DNA from: Streptosporangiaceae bacterium
GTDB lineage: Bacteria; Actinomycetota; Actinomycetes; Streptosporangiales; Streptosporangiaceae
Direction: 5' to 3'
DNA: 44,980 bases
NCBI GenBank assembly: GCA_030040155.1
Contig: JASHUG010000232.1
Span: 1 to 44,980 of the forward strand
Shown here: in pieces, positions 15,640 through 24,500 of the stretch
How the letters are laid out: the number at the start of each line of letters is the position of its first letter
Numbering within the stretch: the first letter of the stretch is position 1
Translations under genes and position numbers: made by a program
The notes under the pieces: model-generated
Told to the model about the DNA's origin: nothing
What the model saw: only the letters and a program-made list of their open reading frames with translations
Database searches by the model: none

Positions 15640-16212
15640 GTGACCTCGACCGACGTGACCTTCCGGCTGCTCGAGGGCAGGCAGTCCGCCGAGCACGTGG
15701 CCGAGCTGCAGGCCATCCACGCGCAAGTTTATGCTGACCCGCCATACCGGCGCGATGCGGACGCCGCGCAATTCGCCGACCGGCTCCTGGTCCAGTCCCG
15801 CCAGCCGGGTTTCGTCATCGCCGAGGCCCGCCATGGCGGCTACCTTGTCGGTTACGCGGCGGGCATGCCGCTACGGTCTGCTACCTCCTGGTGGCGGGAT
15901 TTGACCACGACTCTGCCCGACGGGCTGACGGCCGAGCATCCCGGCCGGACGTTTGCGCTGGTTGAGTTGCTAGTCCGCGCGTCGTGGCGCCGTCAGGGCA
16001 TCGGTCGGACCCTGCACGACCTGATCCTCCGGGGACGGCCAGAGGAGCGAGCGACATTGGTTGTGGCGCCGGCCGCCACGGCGGCTCAGCAGGCCTTCCG
16101 GAGCTGGGGCTGGCGGAGGATCGCGCGGACGCGCGATCCCGCGGATCCCGCGAGCGTTGCCGACGTCCTCATGATCGGGCTGCCGGCGATCGGTTCGAAA
16201 GAACAGAACTAA
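15640..16212 (+). CDS. GNAT N-acetyltransferase
   Basis: A 190-residue acyltransferase with the acetyl-CoA-binding loop ELLVRASWRRQGIGRTLHDL (about residues 109-128), carrying R-R-Q-G-I-G, and a C-terminal strand-helix with AQQAFRSWGWRRIART. The acceptor is unknown. The GTG start at 15640 has no Shine-Dalgarno. TACCGT (15628-15633) ends six bases before it, again suggesting a leaderless mRNA, though the -35 region is poor. Its stop overlaps the stop of the convergent PRC-barrel gene by four bases (16209-16212). Confidence 0.83.
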   Translation: MTSTDVTFRLLEGRQSAEHVAELQAIHAQVYADPPYRRDADAAQFADRLLVQSRQPGFVIAEARHGGYLVGYAAGMPLRSATSWWRDLTTTLPDGLTAEHPGRTFALVELLVRASWRRQGIGRTLHDLILRGRPEERATLVVAPAATAAQQAFRSWGWRRIARTRDPADPASVADVLMIGLPAIGSKEQN

Positions 16213-16865
16213 AGGTCGGCGATGGTGACCGGCGGCAGGTCCTGTACTTCCTGCTTCGTGATGTTCAGGCCTATGCCGTCGTCGTCAACCCCGGTCACCG
16301 CGCCGATCGGGATCGCGACCTGCTTACGGCCCCACGGATGCCCTTCCTGCAGGAGCACGTGGGTTACATGCTCGCCCACGGGGTCGACGACCAGGCCCTG
16401 GACCTGGCCGATGGTCCCGTCGGTCGCGTGGACGTGCTCGCCGCGCCGGACGTCGACCTCGCCAAGCGGCACCGTATCGACGGTGACGGTCTGCGAGACC
16501 TTGCCCTCAGCATCGGGATCCATGACCGTGTCGCCGAGCCGGTAATAGGGCCAGGCCAGCACCTGCTCAGGTCCGTAGATCTCGTAACCCCTCGTGCCAG
16601 GGATGAATTGCGTCTCCTCCGCGGAGTCGAACTGCGCGAACTGCGCGAGCGTGCAGCTCAGCCGTATCCCCTCGGTCCCTCGGCCCACTGTCATCGCCAG
16701 TTCGACCGGGACAAGCCTGGCCAGGCCCGCGCGGTGCTCGGGCTCGACCACCAGATCGGTGACGGCGCGGGCTACTGGGTCCACCACAACGCGAGTCAGC
16801 CGTCCGCAGATCCCGTCAACACAGCTGACCTCGGCTCCGATCGCGAATTCGACCGCTGCTGCCAC
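16209..16865 (-). CDS. PRC-barrel domain protein
   Basis: A 218-residue protein with two PRC-barrel-like halves: FAIGAEVSCVDGICGRLTRV, then VVDPVARAVTDLVVEPEH (about residues 6-45), and RRGEHVHATDGTIGQVQGLV, then VDPVGEHVTHVLLQEGHPWG (about residues 140-180). PRC barrels mediate protein-protein contacts in photosynthetic reaction centres and in RimM, and occur widely in actinobacterial stress proteins. No catalytic motif is visible. The start chosen is the GTG at 16865, preceded by AGGGGAAAG. A longer open frame to 16928 has no ribosome site and a low-complexity Gly-rich leader. Confidence 0.82.
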   Translation of the reverse strand: MAAAVEFAIGAEVSCVDGICGRLTRVVVDPVARAVTDLVVEPEHRAGLARLVPVELAMTVGRGTEGIRLSCTLAQFAQFDSAEETQFIPGTRGYEIYGPEQVLAWPYYRLGDTVMDPDAEGKVSQTVTVDTVPLGEVDVRRGEHVHATDGTIGQVQGLVVDPVGEHVTHVLLQEGHPWGRKQVAIPIGAVTGVDDDGIGLNITKQEVQDLPPVTIADL

Positions 16866-16981
16866 GGCTTTCCCCTGTCTGCCTGCGCCCGCGAGGCCAA
16901 GGCCCCGCCCGCCCCAGACTACTTCCATACCCTGTCGGGTTTACGGGGAAGCGTGCCGGGCAAGCGAGGCAAACGGCGCCC

Positions 16982-17791
16982 CTAGGCGAATAGCGCGCCC
17001 AGGTTCGGAGCATCCCGCACAGAACTGAATCCGGCGAAGCTGCCGCTTTCAGCCAGCGGCCCCAAGGCTCGGGCGACGCCAGCCCACGCCGCGAGCGCGA
17101 GCATGCCGCCGATGCTGATCCGGCGCACTCCGAGAGCCGCCAGGTCGCTTACGGTCAGATCGGGGCTGGTGACGACGACGTTGACCGGCTTGGGGGCGGC
17201 GGCCTCGACGATTGCCGTGATTTCGTCCGGCGTCCTGACCCCCGGTGCGTACAGGCAGTCCGCGCCGGCCGCCGCGTATGCCTTGATCCTCTCGGTCGTT
17301 TCGCCGAGATCACGGTTCCCGCCGAAGAAGTTCTCCGCGCGGCCGATCAGCATCGTGTCGCCGCCCGTTTCATCGATCGCCTGTCGGGCGGCCCGGATCC
17401 GGTCCACGGCGGCGTCGATCTGGTACTGCGGCCGCCGCGGACCGGTCGAGTCCTCGATGGACAGGCCGGCGACTCCGGTTTCGACGCAGAGCCTGACGCT
17501 CTGCGCGACCTCGCCGGGATCGGCGCCGTAGCCGCTGAGGAAGTCTGCGTTTACCGGCAGGTCGGTCGATGCCACGAGCTCGGCGATGTGGCCGAGCATC
17601 ATGTCACGCGGCACCGCGCCATCGGGCAGGCCCTTAGAAAAGGCGAAGCCCCCGCTGGTCGTGGCCAGCGCCTTGAAGCCAAGATGCTGCAGGTAGCGCG
17701 CCGTTCCCTGGTCGTAGGGGTTCGGGATGACGAAGCAGCCGGACTCGTGCAGCTTACGGAAGGCTTGGCGCTTCTCCCGCGTTGTCGGCAT
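16982..17791 (-). CDS. Isocitrate lyase/PEP mutase family protein
   Basis: A 269-residue TIM-barrel enzyme of the isocitrate lyase/phosphoenolpyruvate mutase superfamily. The marks are GCFVIPNPYDQGTARYLQHL, ALATTSGGFAFSKGLPDG, the metal-binding region LPVNADFLSGYG, GVAGLSIEDSTG and MLIGRAENFF. The isocitrate-lyase catalytic KKCGH loop is absent, so the enzyme is more likely a C-C lyase such as a 2-methylisocitrate/oxaloacetate-type enzyme, or a mutase of unknown substrate. The ATG at 17791 follows GGGAGGTAG; a longer frame to 17857 lacks a site. It is on the same strand as the PRC-barrel gene but probably separately expressed. Confidence 0.87.
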   Translation of the reverse strand: MPTTREKRQAFRKLHESGCFVIPNPYDQGTARYLQHLGFKALATTSGGFAFSKGLPDGAVPRDMMLGHIAELVASTDLPVNADFLSGYGADPGEVAQSVRLCVETGVAGLSIEDSTGPRRPQYQIDAAVDRIRAARQAIDETGGDTMLIGRAENFFGGNRDLGETTERIKAYAAAGADCLYAPGVRTPDEITAIVEAAAPKPVNVVVTSPDLTVSDLAALGVRRISIGGMLALAAWAGVARALGPLAESGSFAGFSSVRDAPNLGALFA

Positions 17792-18199
17792 CGGTTCTAC
17801 CTCCCGGTGGTCGTCGAGCTTGCTTGCGGCCGGTCCCGCGCAGGATCGCCCGCTCACGTCAGCCTTTCAGGAACTCGCGCTCATCGGCTCGCCACATCCG
17901 GACGCGCCGACGTTCAGGTCGCGATCTCGCCACCGCCGTCTCCGCGCTCGTGCCCTCGCCGGTGCACATCGAGTACTATCGCGAGTTCGAGGACCGGCAC
18001 CAGGCCAGTGTCGACCCCACGGCAAGCTTGTGCCAGGCCGACGGCACGCAACCAGGGTCTGGCTGTGCACGTCTTAACCGATATGCCGACGCTAGTTGGG
18101 GCATGGTGGGTGGATGGCAACGTGTCGCAGCAGAAGGACACGTTCAAATAACATAGGCGAGCAATGACAAGGCGTCATGCTTCAGGGGCGCTACAAAGA
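17792..18199. other. Intergenic region without a gene
   Basis: About 400 bases between divergent genes. Open frames here overlap one another in several registers and none has a ribosome site or recognisable product. Marks seen are the inverted repeat ATGAC (18164-18168), AAGGC, GTCAT (18174-18178), about 20 bases upstream of the predicted -35 for the glycan gene, and a moderately AT-richer stretch around 18140-18210. The repeat could be an operator. Confidence 0.4.
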
Positions 18200-18227
18200 T
18201 TGTCTTCGAGCATGACGGGTCTATCGT
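18200..18227 (+). promoter_or_regulatory. Predicted promoter of the GT-C-like gene
   Basis: TTGTCT (18200-18205), a 16-bp spacer and TATCGT (18222-18227) would start a transcript near 18234. This leaves about 58 bases of leader with AAGGAGG before the ATG at 18292. Confidence 0.45.
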
Positions 18228-18291
18228 CTTGCACCGCGGCGGCTTACCAGCGGGCGCAGGAGGTACAGAGGCGTGACAAGGAGGCCGCCAG

Positions 18292-20484
18292 ATGAGCGTC
18301 GGCGCCCAGACGAAGGCGTCTGGCTCCCCGGACTCCGGGGTTGCCGACGGCGGGGGTCGGGGGCTCGACCTCGGCAAGGCGGCCGGAATGCTGTTCGGAC
18401 GGCTTTCTGTTCTGCCTGTGCTGGTGGCGGTGGCCTGGCTGCTGGTCGGCCTGCCGTTGCTGCTCCTCGGCGTGTTCACGCCCGCCCTGATGCTCGCGAT
18501 CAGCCTGCCGGTCATGGCCGTGCTCGTGTATTTCGGCCTGCGGCTGCTCCCGGTCGGATTGGAGGAGGCCCCGCCGTTCGGCCGCTCGGGCCCGGCCCGG
18601 ACGCCGTGGTGGGCGGTGCTCGGGGTCGTCGCGGTTGCCGTGGCCTTCGGCGTCAACCAGATGATCTACCACTCGCAGTTCATCATCATCACCCGCGACC
18701 CGGCCTCCTACATTCAGTTCGCGGCCTGGATCTCCCACCACGGATCGCTGCCGATCCCTCAGGACAACAGGGCGTTCGGCGGGACTGACGGTTACCTGTC
18801 CTTCAACAGCCCGGCCTTTTACCAGGTCGGCCGGACGGTGGTGCCACAGTTCATGGCTGGCCTGCCGATGGTCCTGGCGGCCGGCTTCTGGATCGGCGGG
18901 GTGAACGCCGCGGTCGCGATGGGGCCGATACTCGGCGCCCTGGCCGTGCTCACCTTCGGCGGCCTCGTCGCCAGGCTGGTCGGGGCCCGATGGGCGCCGC
19001 TCGCCTGCCTGGTGCTCGCCCTCGCGTTGCCCATGCAATTCACGAGCCGCTCGACCTACAGCGAGCCGCTCGCTGCGATCTTGTTCCTGGGCGGGTTGTG
19101 CCTTGTCATTGACTGCCTGCGGGCCGAGGGAGTCGCCGCCCGCATACTCGCCGCGGTCGCCGGGCTCGCGCTTGGCCTGACGTTCGTAGTGCGCCTAGAC
19201 GGGGCTAGCGACATCCTGCCGGTCATTCCCTATTGCGGCCTGCTGGTCTGGCGCAGGCGTCCCCAGGCCTGGCCGATGATCGGCGGGTTCGTCCTGGGCG
19301 TGGTGTACGGCATTGTCGACGGGGTCGTGCTGAGCATGCCCTACCTGCAGGAGAACTGGACGTCGGTCAAGCCGCTGATCGAAATTTCCATCGCGGTCAC
19401 CGTCGCCACGATCCTGGTCACGGCGATCGCGACGATCGCCGGCCAGGTGGCGGGCGGGAAGCCGAGCGCGCCGCAGTGGCTTCGCGCGCGCGGCCGGAAC
19501 TGGCTGACCACCGCCGCTGCCGCCCTGCCGATCCTGGCCGTGATTGCCTTCACGGTGCGCCCCTACGTGCAGGTGGTGCGCGCGACGGGCACGTCGGCAT
19601 TCGAGGCGACGATCGCCGGCTATCAGCTGGCGGCCGGCCAGCCGATCGATCCAGGGCGGCTGTACTACGAGATCAGCATGGACTGGGTGTTCTGGTACAT
19701 CGGAGTTCCGGCCGTGATCTTCGGCGCGATCGGCGCCGCGATCCTGCTCCGCCGGGCTCTTCGCGGCGGAATACCGGTCTGGACTTTGCCTCTGCTCGTG
19801 TTCTCGTGGGCAATCGTCTCCACCCTCTACCGCCCGGCGATCACGCCGGATCAGCCGTGGGCGAGCCGCCGGCTCGTTCCGGCCGTCCTGCCCGGCTTCA
19901 TCTTGCTGGCGGTCTGGGCGGTGAGCTGGGGGAGCGGCTGGCTGCGCAAGCGGCAGATCGCCCCGGTCGTCCGAGGCGCGGTCGTTGCCATCTGCGCAGC
20001 GGCGCTGGTACTGCCGGCGACGATCACGACGTTCGGCCTGCATGTCGAGCGCGGCGGCCCGGTGGGGGTCAGGCTGACGGCCGACGGCCTGGCCATGAAG
20101 CGCACCTATCAGGGAGAGATCCTGACGGTCGACCGGCTGTGCGCAGCCCTGCCGGCGAAGAGCTCGGTGATCTTCATCATCAACGGCGGGAGCAAGGCCG
20201 GGAACGAGCTCGCTGAGGTAGTCCGCGGAATGTGCGACAAGCCCTCCGCCATCTGGCTGTCCTCGAACCTGCACCCGGTGCGCGCTCTGATCAAGGGCGT
20301 CTACCGGGCCGGGCGCCGGCCGGTGTTGATGGCAGGTTTCGCGAACATACTCAAACCGTTCGGCGGCCCGCTCAGGCACATAGTGTGGCTGCGAACCCAG
20401 GAGGACGGAAGCGTGCTGACGACGCCGCCAACGGACACGCAGCCGTTTAACCTAAGCGTATGGATGTCAGAGCCGCCGCGATGA
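18292..20484 (+). CDS. Multispanning GT-C-like glycosyltransferase (GT39-like)
   Basis: A 730-residue membrane protein with about 12 or more hydrophobic segments. After two early membrane segments there is an extracytoplasmic loop with IIITRDPASYIQFAAWISHH (about residues 132-151). An Asp in the first outer loop is the usual catalytic/metal residue of GT-C enzymes, which take sugars from polyprenyl-phosphate carriers. A second marked motif, PAITPDQPWASRRLVPAVLP, precedes the late membrane helices. The C-terminal 150 residues form a soluble outer domain. It is preceded by AAGGAGG. The GT2 gene begins 55 bases downstream and would make the lipid-linked sugar donor. The family assignment is from architecture, not from a clear signature, so the acceptor is unknown. 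Confidence 0.75.
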   Translation: MSVGAQTKASGSPDSGVADGGGRGLDLGKAAGMLFGRLSVLPVLVAVAWLLVGLPLLLLGVFTPALMLAISLPVMAVLVYFGLRLLPVGLEEAPPFGRSGPARTPWWAVLGVVAVAVAFGVNQMIYHSQFIIITRDPASYIQFAAWISHHGSLPIPQDNRAFGGTDGYLSFNSPAFYQVGRTVVPQFMAGLPMVLAAGFWIGGVNAAVAMGPILGALAVLTFGGLVARLVGARWAPLACLVLALALPMQFTSRSTYSEPLAAILFLGGLCLVIDCLRAEGVAARILAAVAGLALGLTFVVRLDGASDILPVIPYCGLLVWRRRPQAWPMIGGFVLGVVYGIVDGVVLSMPYLQENWTSVKPLIEISIAVTVATILVTAIATIAGQVAGGKPSAPQWLRARGRNWLTTAAAALPILAVIAFTVRPYVQVVRATGTSAFEATIAGYQLAAGQPIDPGRLYYEISMDWVFWYIGVPAVIFGAIGAAILLRRALRGGIPVWTLPLLVFSWAIVSTLYRPAITPDQPWASRRLVPAVLPGFILLAVWAVSWGSGWLRKRQIAPVVRGAVVAICAAALVLPATITTFGLHVERGGPVGVRLTADGLAMKRTYQGEILTVDRLCAALPAKSSVIFIINGGSKAGNELAEVVRGMCDKPSAIWLSSNLHPVRALIKGVYRAGRRPVLMAGFANILKPFGGPLRHIVWLRTQEDGSVLTTPPTDTQPFNLSVWMSEPPR

Positions 20485-20539
20485 TGGACTGGTCGCAACC
20501 GGCGGCGGCACGCGGGCGCCGGCCGTACACTCGATCGTC

Positions 20540-21445
20540 ATGAGCAGTCCGTCCGCGCAGAAGCCCTATGTCTCGATTGTGCTGCCGTGCTACAACGAGC
20601 AGGGCCACGTCGCCGACGAAGTCGAGCGTATCTGCACTGCCATGGACCTGAGCGACTACGACTACGAACTGCTTGCAATCGACGATGCGTCCTCAGACGA
20701 GACGCTCGCTCGCCTCCAGGAGATAGCGCCGAAATTCCCGGCGCTGCGCGTTATCCATTTCGACCGCAACGGCGGCACGGGCACGGTCCGCAGGATCGGG
20801 ACGCAGCAGGCTAAAGGCGAGATCGTGGTCTGGACCGACGCGGACATGAGCTACCCGAACGAGCGCATTCCGGAGCTCGTGCAGATCCTGGAGAAGGACC
20901 AGACGCTCGACCAGGTTGTCGGGGCCAGGACCAGCGAGCAGGGGACGCACAAGGTCTTCCGCGTGCCGGCCAAGTGGTTCATCCGCAAGCTTGCCGAGAC
21001 CCTGACCAACTACACGATCCCCGACCTGAACTCGGGCCTGCGCGCGTTCCGCCGGCAGGTCGCGCTGCCCTACATGCGACTGCTGCCGCCAGGGTTCTCC
21101 TGCGTTACCACGATCACGCTGGCGTTCCTGTGCAACCAGCACGACGTCCGCTACATCCCGATCGAGTACTCCAAGCGCTCGGGAAAGTCGAAGTTCCACT
21201 TCTTCAAGGACGCCTACCGCTACATCCTGCAGGTGCTGCGGATGGTGATGTACTTCAACCCGCTCAAGGTGCTGATGCCCGTGGCACTGTTCCTGATCGG
21301 GCTCGGCGTCGCCAAGGGCATCTACGACATGGTCGTGCATCCGTTCCTGTTCGCCGTGGACACCGTGATCATCCTGCTGAGCGGGCTCATCATCGCGTCG
21401 ATGGCGCTGCTGGCCGACCTGATCGTCAGGTCCCGAGCCGACTAG
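20540..21445 (+). CDS. GT2 glycosyltransferase, polyprenyl-phosphate sugar synthase type
   Basis: A 301-residue GT-A enzyme. It opens with VSIVLPCYNEQGHVADEVER, then has DDASSDET (nucleotide binding) and VVWTDADMSYPNERIPELV with the metal-binding D-x-D. The acceptor-side motif NSGLRAFRRQVA and KRSGKSKFHFFKDAYRYI follow. Two C-terminal membrane helices (about residues 245-265 and 272-295) anchor it, as in DPM1/ArnC/GtrB-type enzymes that transfer a sugar to undecaprenyl or decaprenyl phosphate. TACACT ends eight bases before the ATG, with no Shine-Dalgarno. Its 3' end overlaps the convergent methyltransferase gene by 20 bases. Confidence 0.88.
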   Translation: MSSPSAQKPYVSIVLPCYNEQGHVADEVERICTAMDLSDYDYELLAIDDASSDETLARLQEIAPKFPALRVIHFDRNGGTGTVRRIGTQQAKGEIVVWTDADMSYPNERIPELVQILEKDQTLDQVVGARTSEQGTHKVFRVPAKWFIRKLAETLTNYTIPDLNSGLRAFRRQVALPYMRLLPPGFSCVTTITLAFLCNQHDVRYIPIEYSKRSGKSKFHFFKDAYRYILQVLRMVMYFNPLKVLMPVALFLIGLGVAKGIYDMVVHPFLFAVDTVIILLSGLIIASMALLADLIVRSRAD

Positions 21446-22214
21446 GGCCCGTCTCCAGCCGGGCCGCCAGCCGGGCCCGCACCACAAGGCCGGTTCCGGC
21501 GCCCGGCACCGCCCGCTGCATGATCCGGAACGGCACCGTAGCCCACTTGATGGCCGCGCCCAGCGCGGCTGCCGAGGGCTGCAGCTGCCGGCCTGAGCCC
21601 GATGTCCGCTCCTCCTTCGACTGGCCGGTCGCAGCCGCCAGCCTGCGCCGGCCGACGGCGTTGCGGACCGGCTCCAGCAGGTAGCCGAGCGGGAACCCGT
21701 ACAGCTGGACGCTGACGTCGGTGAAGCCCGCGCCCTGCAGCAGCCGGGTGACTGAGCGCTCGTCGTACCGGCGGAAGTGGCCGACCAGCTCATCCCAGGG
21801 CCCGAACCGGCGCTGGTGCGCCGGGACCGACAGCAGCAGCCAGCCGCCTGGCCGCAGCAGCCCGGCCCATTCGGCGAGGGCGCCGGCGTCGTCCTCGAGG
21901 TGCTCGAGTACCTCGAACGCGCACACGAGGTCGAACTGCTGGCCGGTCAGCGCGGCCGAGGAGACGTTCCGTACCTCGCCGCGGCCGAGGGCCTCGATCC
22001 GGGCGCTGGCCACGTCCCACGACTCGTGGTCGGGCTCGACGCCCAGATACCGGTAGCGCTCGGCCAGCCGCGCGCCGAAGGCGCCGCGCCCGCAGCCGAT
22101 CTCCAGGACGTCGGTGACGCCGCTCGGCAGCATCCGCTCGACCACGTCAAATCGCAGCCAGGCGTTGGGCGCCAGCGGAGCGATCTGGGTAGCGTTCCGG
22201 CCGGGCGCGGTCAC
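21426..22214 (-). CDS. Class I SAM-dependent methyltransferase
   Basis: A 262-residue methyltransferase with motif I DVLEIGCGRGAFGARLAE (about residues 37-54), the acidic end of strand 2 in LGVEPDHES, FDLVCAFEVLEHLEDDAGAL (motif II/post II) and LLRPGGWLLLSVPAHQRRFG (motif III). This is the general UbiE/COQ5-like fold found in O-methylation of sugars and lipids. The GTG start overlaps the stop of the GT4 gene by four bases, so the two are coupled and probably act on the same glycan. The C-terminal 60 residues are basic and could associate with membranes. Confidence 0.87.
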   Translation of the reverse strand: MTAPGRNATQIAPLAPNAWLRFDVVERMLPSGVTDVLEIGCGRGAFGARLAERYRYLGVEPDHESWDVASARIEALGRGEVRNVSSAALTGQQFDLVCAFEVLEHLEDDAGALAEWAGLLRPGGWLLLSVPAHQRRFGPWDELVGHFRRYDERSVTRLLQGAGFTDVSVQLYGFPLGYLLEPVRNAVGRRRLAAATGQSKEERTSGSGRQLQPSAAALGAAIKWATVPFRIMQRAVPGAGTGLVVRARLAARLETGPSRLGT

Positions 22215-23311
22215 GGCGGATCTCCGTGCTGGCCGATCCGGTCCAGCAGCGGGGCGACTACCTGCGCCGGCGCGAAGTGCTCGATGGCCAGCTCGCGGGC
22301 CGCAGACCGCAGCCGGGCGAGCTCCGCCCGGTCGTCGGCGAGCCGCAGCAGCGCGGCGGTCAGCGCCTCAGCGTCTCCGGGCGGCACCAGCAGGGCCGCA
22401 TCGCCGAGGGCCCGCCGCTGCGGGGCGGTGTCCGACGTCACGATCGCGCAGCCGGCGGCGGCACCCTGGAACACCTTGTTCGGCACGACGCGCAGTGCCT
22501 TCTCGCCGGTCCCGAAGATGCCAAGGCACACGTCGTGACCGGCCACGACTGACGGCAGCTCGGCGGCGGGCACCCAGTCGCGCCAGCTGACCGCGGTATT
22601 GGCGGCCGCGGCGGACCTGGCTTCCTTGAGGTCCTGCCCGTTCCCGATCATGGTTGCCTCAACCGCAGACCCGGCCAGCTTCCCGAGGGCCGCGCCGATG
22701 ACCGGGGTGCCCTGCAGCGGTGTGTACAAGCCGTAGAACACCACGCGCAGCGGGCCGTCGATGGCGGCGTGCTGCCCCTCGGCGGCCAGCCATGCCGACG
22801 GTGCGCCCACGGGCACCACGACCGCTCTGGCCCGGTACCGGGCTGGCAGCGCGGCCAGATGCTCGTCGGTATCGACCACGATCACGTCGGCGGCCCGCAG
22901 GGCGGCGGCGTCGATGAGCCGCAGGACCGCCTGGCGCGGCCCGCCGTCCAGCCGGCGGTCGCGGCCGGTGTCGCTGGCTCCGACAAGATGATCAAGGACT
23001 ATCGGCGTGCGCCGGAAAAGGATGCGGGCCAGGTGCACGTCGAAGTGGCCGAGATAGCCGACGACGACGACGTCGGGACGCGGCTGGCGCCGGGCCGCGC
23101 GTGCGAGGCTGACCCACCGGCTGGCCAGCCGGCCGAGCAGGGCCGGTGCCCGCCAGGGCCTGGCCAGCATGTCGACCCTGGCCGCGGTGTCGAGGCCGAG
23201 CGGCGCGTTGCACTCGGCGACGTCCAGGCCGGCCGCGCGCAGGCCATCGGCGATGATGGCGACCCGCGGGTGCATCGAGGTGTCGTAGGTGCCGAACACA
23301 AGCGCGCGCAT
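22211..23311 (-). CDS. GT4-type glycosyltransferase
   Basis: A 366-residue GT-B enzyme. The N-terminal Rossmann half begins MRALVFGTYDTSMHPRVAII and contains the acceptor loop region DVVVVGYLGHFDVHLARILF. The C-terminal half has VVFYGLYTPLQGTPVIGAAL, then FGTGEKALRVVPNKVFQGAA (about residues 268-287), with the E-x7-E-like donor region typical of GT4 enzymes (here the conserved NK-V-F-Q-G pattern). The donor is a nucleotide sugar; the acceptor is unknown. No Shine-Dalgarno is near the ATG; TAGGGT lies nine bases upstream on the minus strand. It is coupled to the methyltransferase gene and divergent from the flippase-like gene across 87 bases. Confidence 0.85.
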   Translation of the reverse strand: MRALVFGTYDTSMHPRVAIIADGLRAAGLDVAECNAPLGLDTAARVDMLARPWRAPALLGRLASRWVSLARAARRQPRPDVVVVGYLGHFDVHLARILFRRTPIVLDHLVGASDTGRDRRLDGGPRQAVLRLIDAAALRAADVIVVDTDEHLAALPARYRARAVVVPVGAPSAWLAAEGQHAAIDGPLRVVFYGLYTPLQGTPVIGAALGKLAGSAVEATMIGNGQDLKEARSAAAANTAVSWRDWVPAAELPSVVAGHDVCLGIFGTGEKALRVVPNKVFQGAAAGCAIVTSDTAPQRRALGDAALLVPPGDAEALTAALLRLADDRAELARLRSAARELAIEHFAPAQVVAPLLDRIGQHGDPP

Positions 23312-23398
23312 AGTGAGCTAACCCTAGCGTCTCCTGGTCACCGGGCTAGCGCCCCGGACAGCGCCATGATCGCCTCGATCACTGGCTACTCTGGTGGC

Positions 23399-24454
23399 AT
23401 GCCAGACCGCCCGGTGGGAGCCTCGCTCGACGTTGATGCCGGCGACCAGGCGGGCGAGCACCGGCCAGGCCCGCCGGCGCCGAGGCCGGGATCTGGCCGG
23501 GCGAGATCGGCCGGCGGCCTCGCGCTCAGGCTGGTCAGAAGCCGATCGGTCCGCTATGGATTCGTCGTCGCCACCGTCGGGATTGGCGTCTACGCCATCG
23601 TCAGCCGCTGGCCGGCCGTCCACGCCGCCTTGGTCAAGATCGGGTTCGGGACCGCAGCCGAGGCCATGCTCTGCGTGCTGGTCGGCCTGGTGGCCCTGCT
23701 GCAGATGTTCCGGGTGCTGCTGGGAGCGCTTGGGTCGCCGCTGCCGGCGCGGGCGTCGGCGCAGATCCTGTACATCGGCCAGCTCGGGAAGTACCTGCCA
23801 GGGTCGGTGTGGCCGGTGCTCGCGCAGATGGAACTCGGAGCGGCCCACCAGGTGCCGCGCCGCCGGTCGGCGAGCGCGTCGATCCTCACGATGCTGTTGT
23901 CGCTGCTCACCGGGATACTCGTCGGCCTGCTGATGTTGCCATTCAGCAAGGGCGCGGCGCCTTACCGCTGGGTCTTCTTGCTCGCGCCGCTGCTACTGGT
24001 CTGCCTGTACCCGAGACTGCTGAACCGCATCATCGACTGGCTGCTCCGGCTGACCAGGCGGCCCGCCCTGGAACAGCCACTTACCGGGCGCGCGGTTGCG
24101 ATCGCCCTGGGCTGGGGCATCGTGCTGTGGCTCTGCTTCGGCCTGCAGGTCTGGCTGATGGCCGCGCCGCTTGGGCTCGACAGCGCAAGCGGGGCGCTGC
24201 TCGCGATCGGGGCCTTCGCCTTCGCGTGGTGCGCGGGCTTTCTGGTGATCCTGGCGCCGGCCGGCGCCGGAATCAGGGAGTACGTGCTGCTGCTGCTGCT
24301 CGGGCCCGCCGTCGGGGTCGGCGCAGCGGCCGCCATCGCGCTGCTGTCCAGGATCTTGATGACGCTGGCCGACCTGGTCACGGCGGGGACTGCGGCGTGG
24401 TTCGCTCGCCGTTCCCACGGCGGTGCCGTCGCCGCAGGAAGCCCGAGGAATTAA
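23399..24454 (+). CDS. Lysylphosphatidylglycerol synthase TM / flippase-like protein
   Basis: A 351-residue membrane protein with about eight hydrophobic segments, of the LPG-synthase transmembrane / UPF0104 family (PF03706). Family marks are the loop QILYIGQLGKYLPGSVWPVL (about residues 121-140) and LVILAPAGAGIREYVLLLLL (about residues 283-302), where G-x-G-x-R-E is conserved. The cytosolic synthase domain of MprF is absent, so it is a stand-alone membrane module, probably moving or shielding a lipid-linked glycan. The ATG at 23399 has no Shine-Dalgarno; TACTCT ends six bases before it. An upstream in-frame ATG lies at 23366. It is adjacent to the GT4/methyltransferase pair. Confidence 0.84.
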   Translation: MPDRPVGASLDVDAGDQAGEHRPGPPAPRPGSGRARSAGGLALRLVRSRSVRYGFVVATVGIGVYAIVSRWPAVHAALVKIGFGTAAEAMLCVLVGLVALLQMFRVLLGALGSPLPARASAQILYIGQLGKYLPGSVWPVLAQMELGAAHQVPRRRSASASILTMLLSLLTGILVGLLMLPFSKGAAPYRWVFLLAPLLLVCLYPRLLNRIIDWLLRLTRRPALEQPLTGRAVAIALGWGIVLWLCFGLQVWLMAAPLGLDSASGALLAIGAFAFAWCAGFLVILAPAGAGIREYVLLLLLGPAVGVGAAAAIALLSRILMTLADLVTAGTAAWFARRSHGGAVAAGSPRN

Positions 24455-24478
24455 GCCTGCGCCCGCTGAGTCCGGGCT

Positions 24479-24500
24479 GGCGGGCTAGTGAAAGCCCGCC
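24479..24500. terminator. Hairpin between convergent genes
   Basis: GGCGGGCT (24479-24486), loop AGTGAA, AGCCCGCC (24493-24500): a perfect 8-bp stem 25 bases past the flippase-like gene stop. It overlaps the last codons of the convergent DUF202 gene. There is no T-run. Confidence 0.5.

Noticed and set aside
19195-20379. Long minus-strand frame inside the GT-C-like gene
   Set aside because: Its translation is Arg/Asp/Gln-rich without hydrophobic structure, while the plus strand gives an ordered membrane protein.
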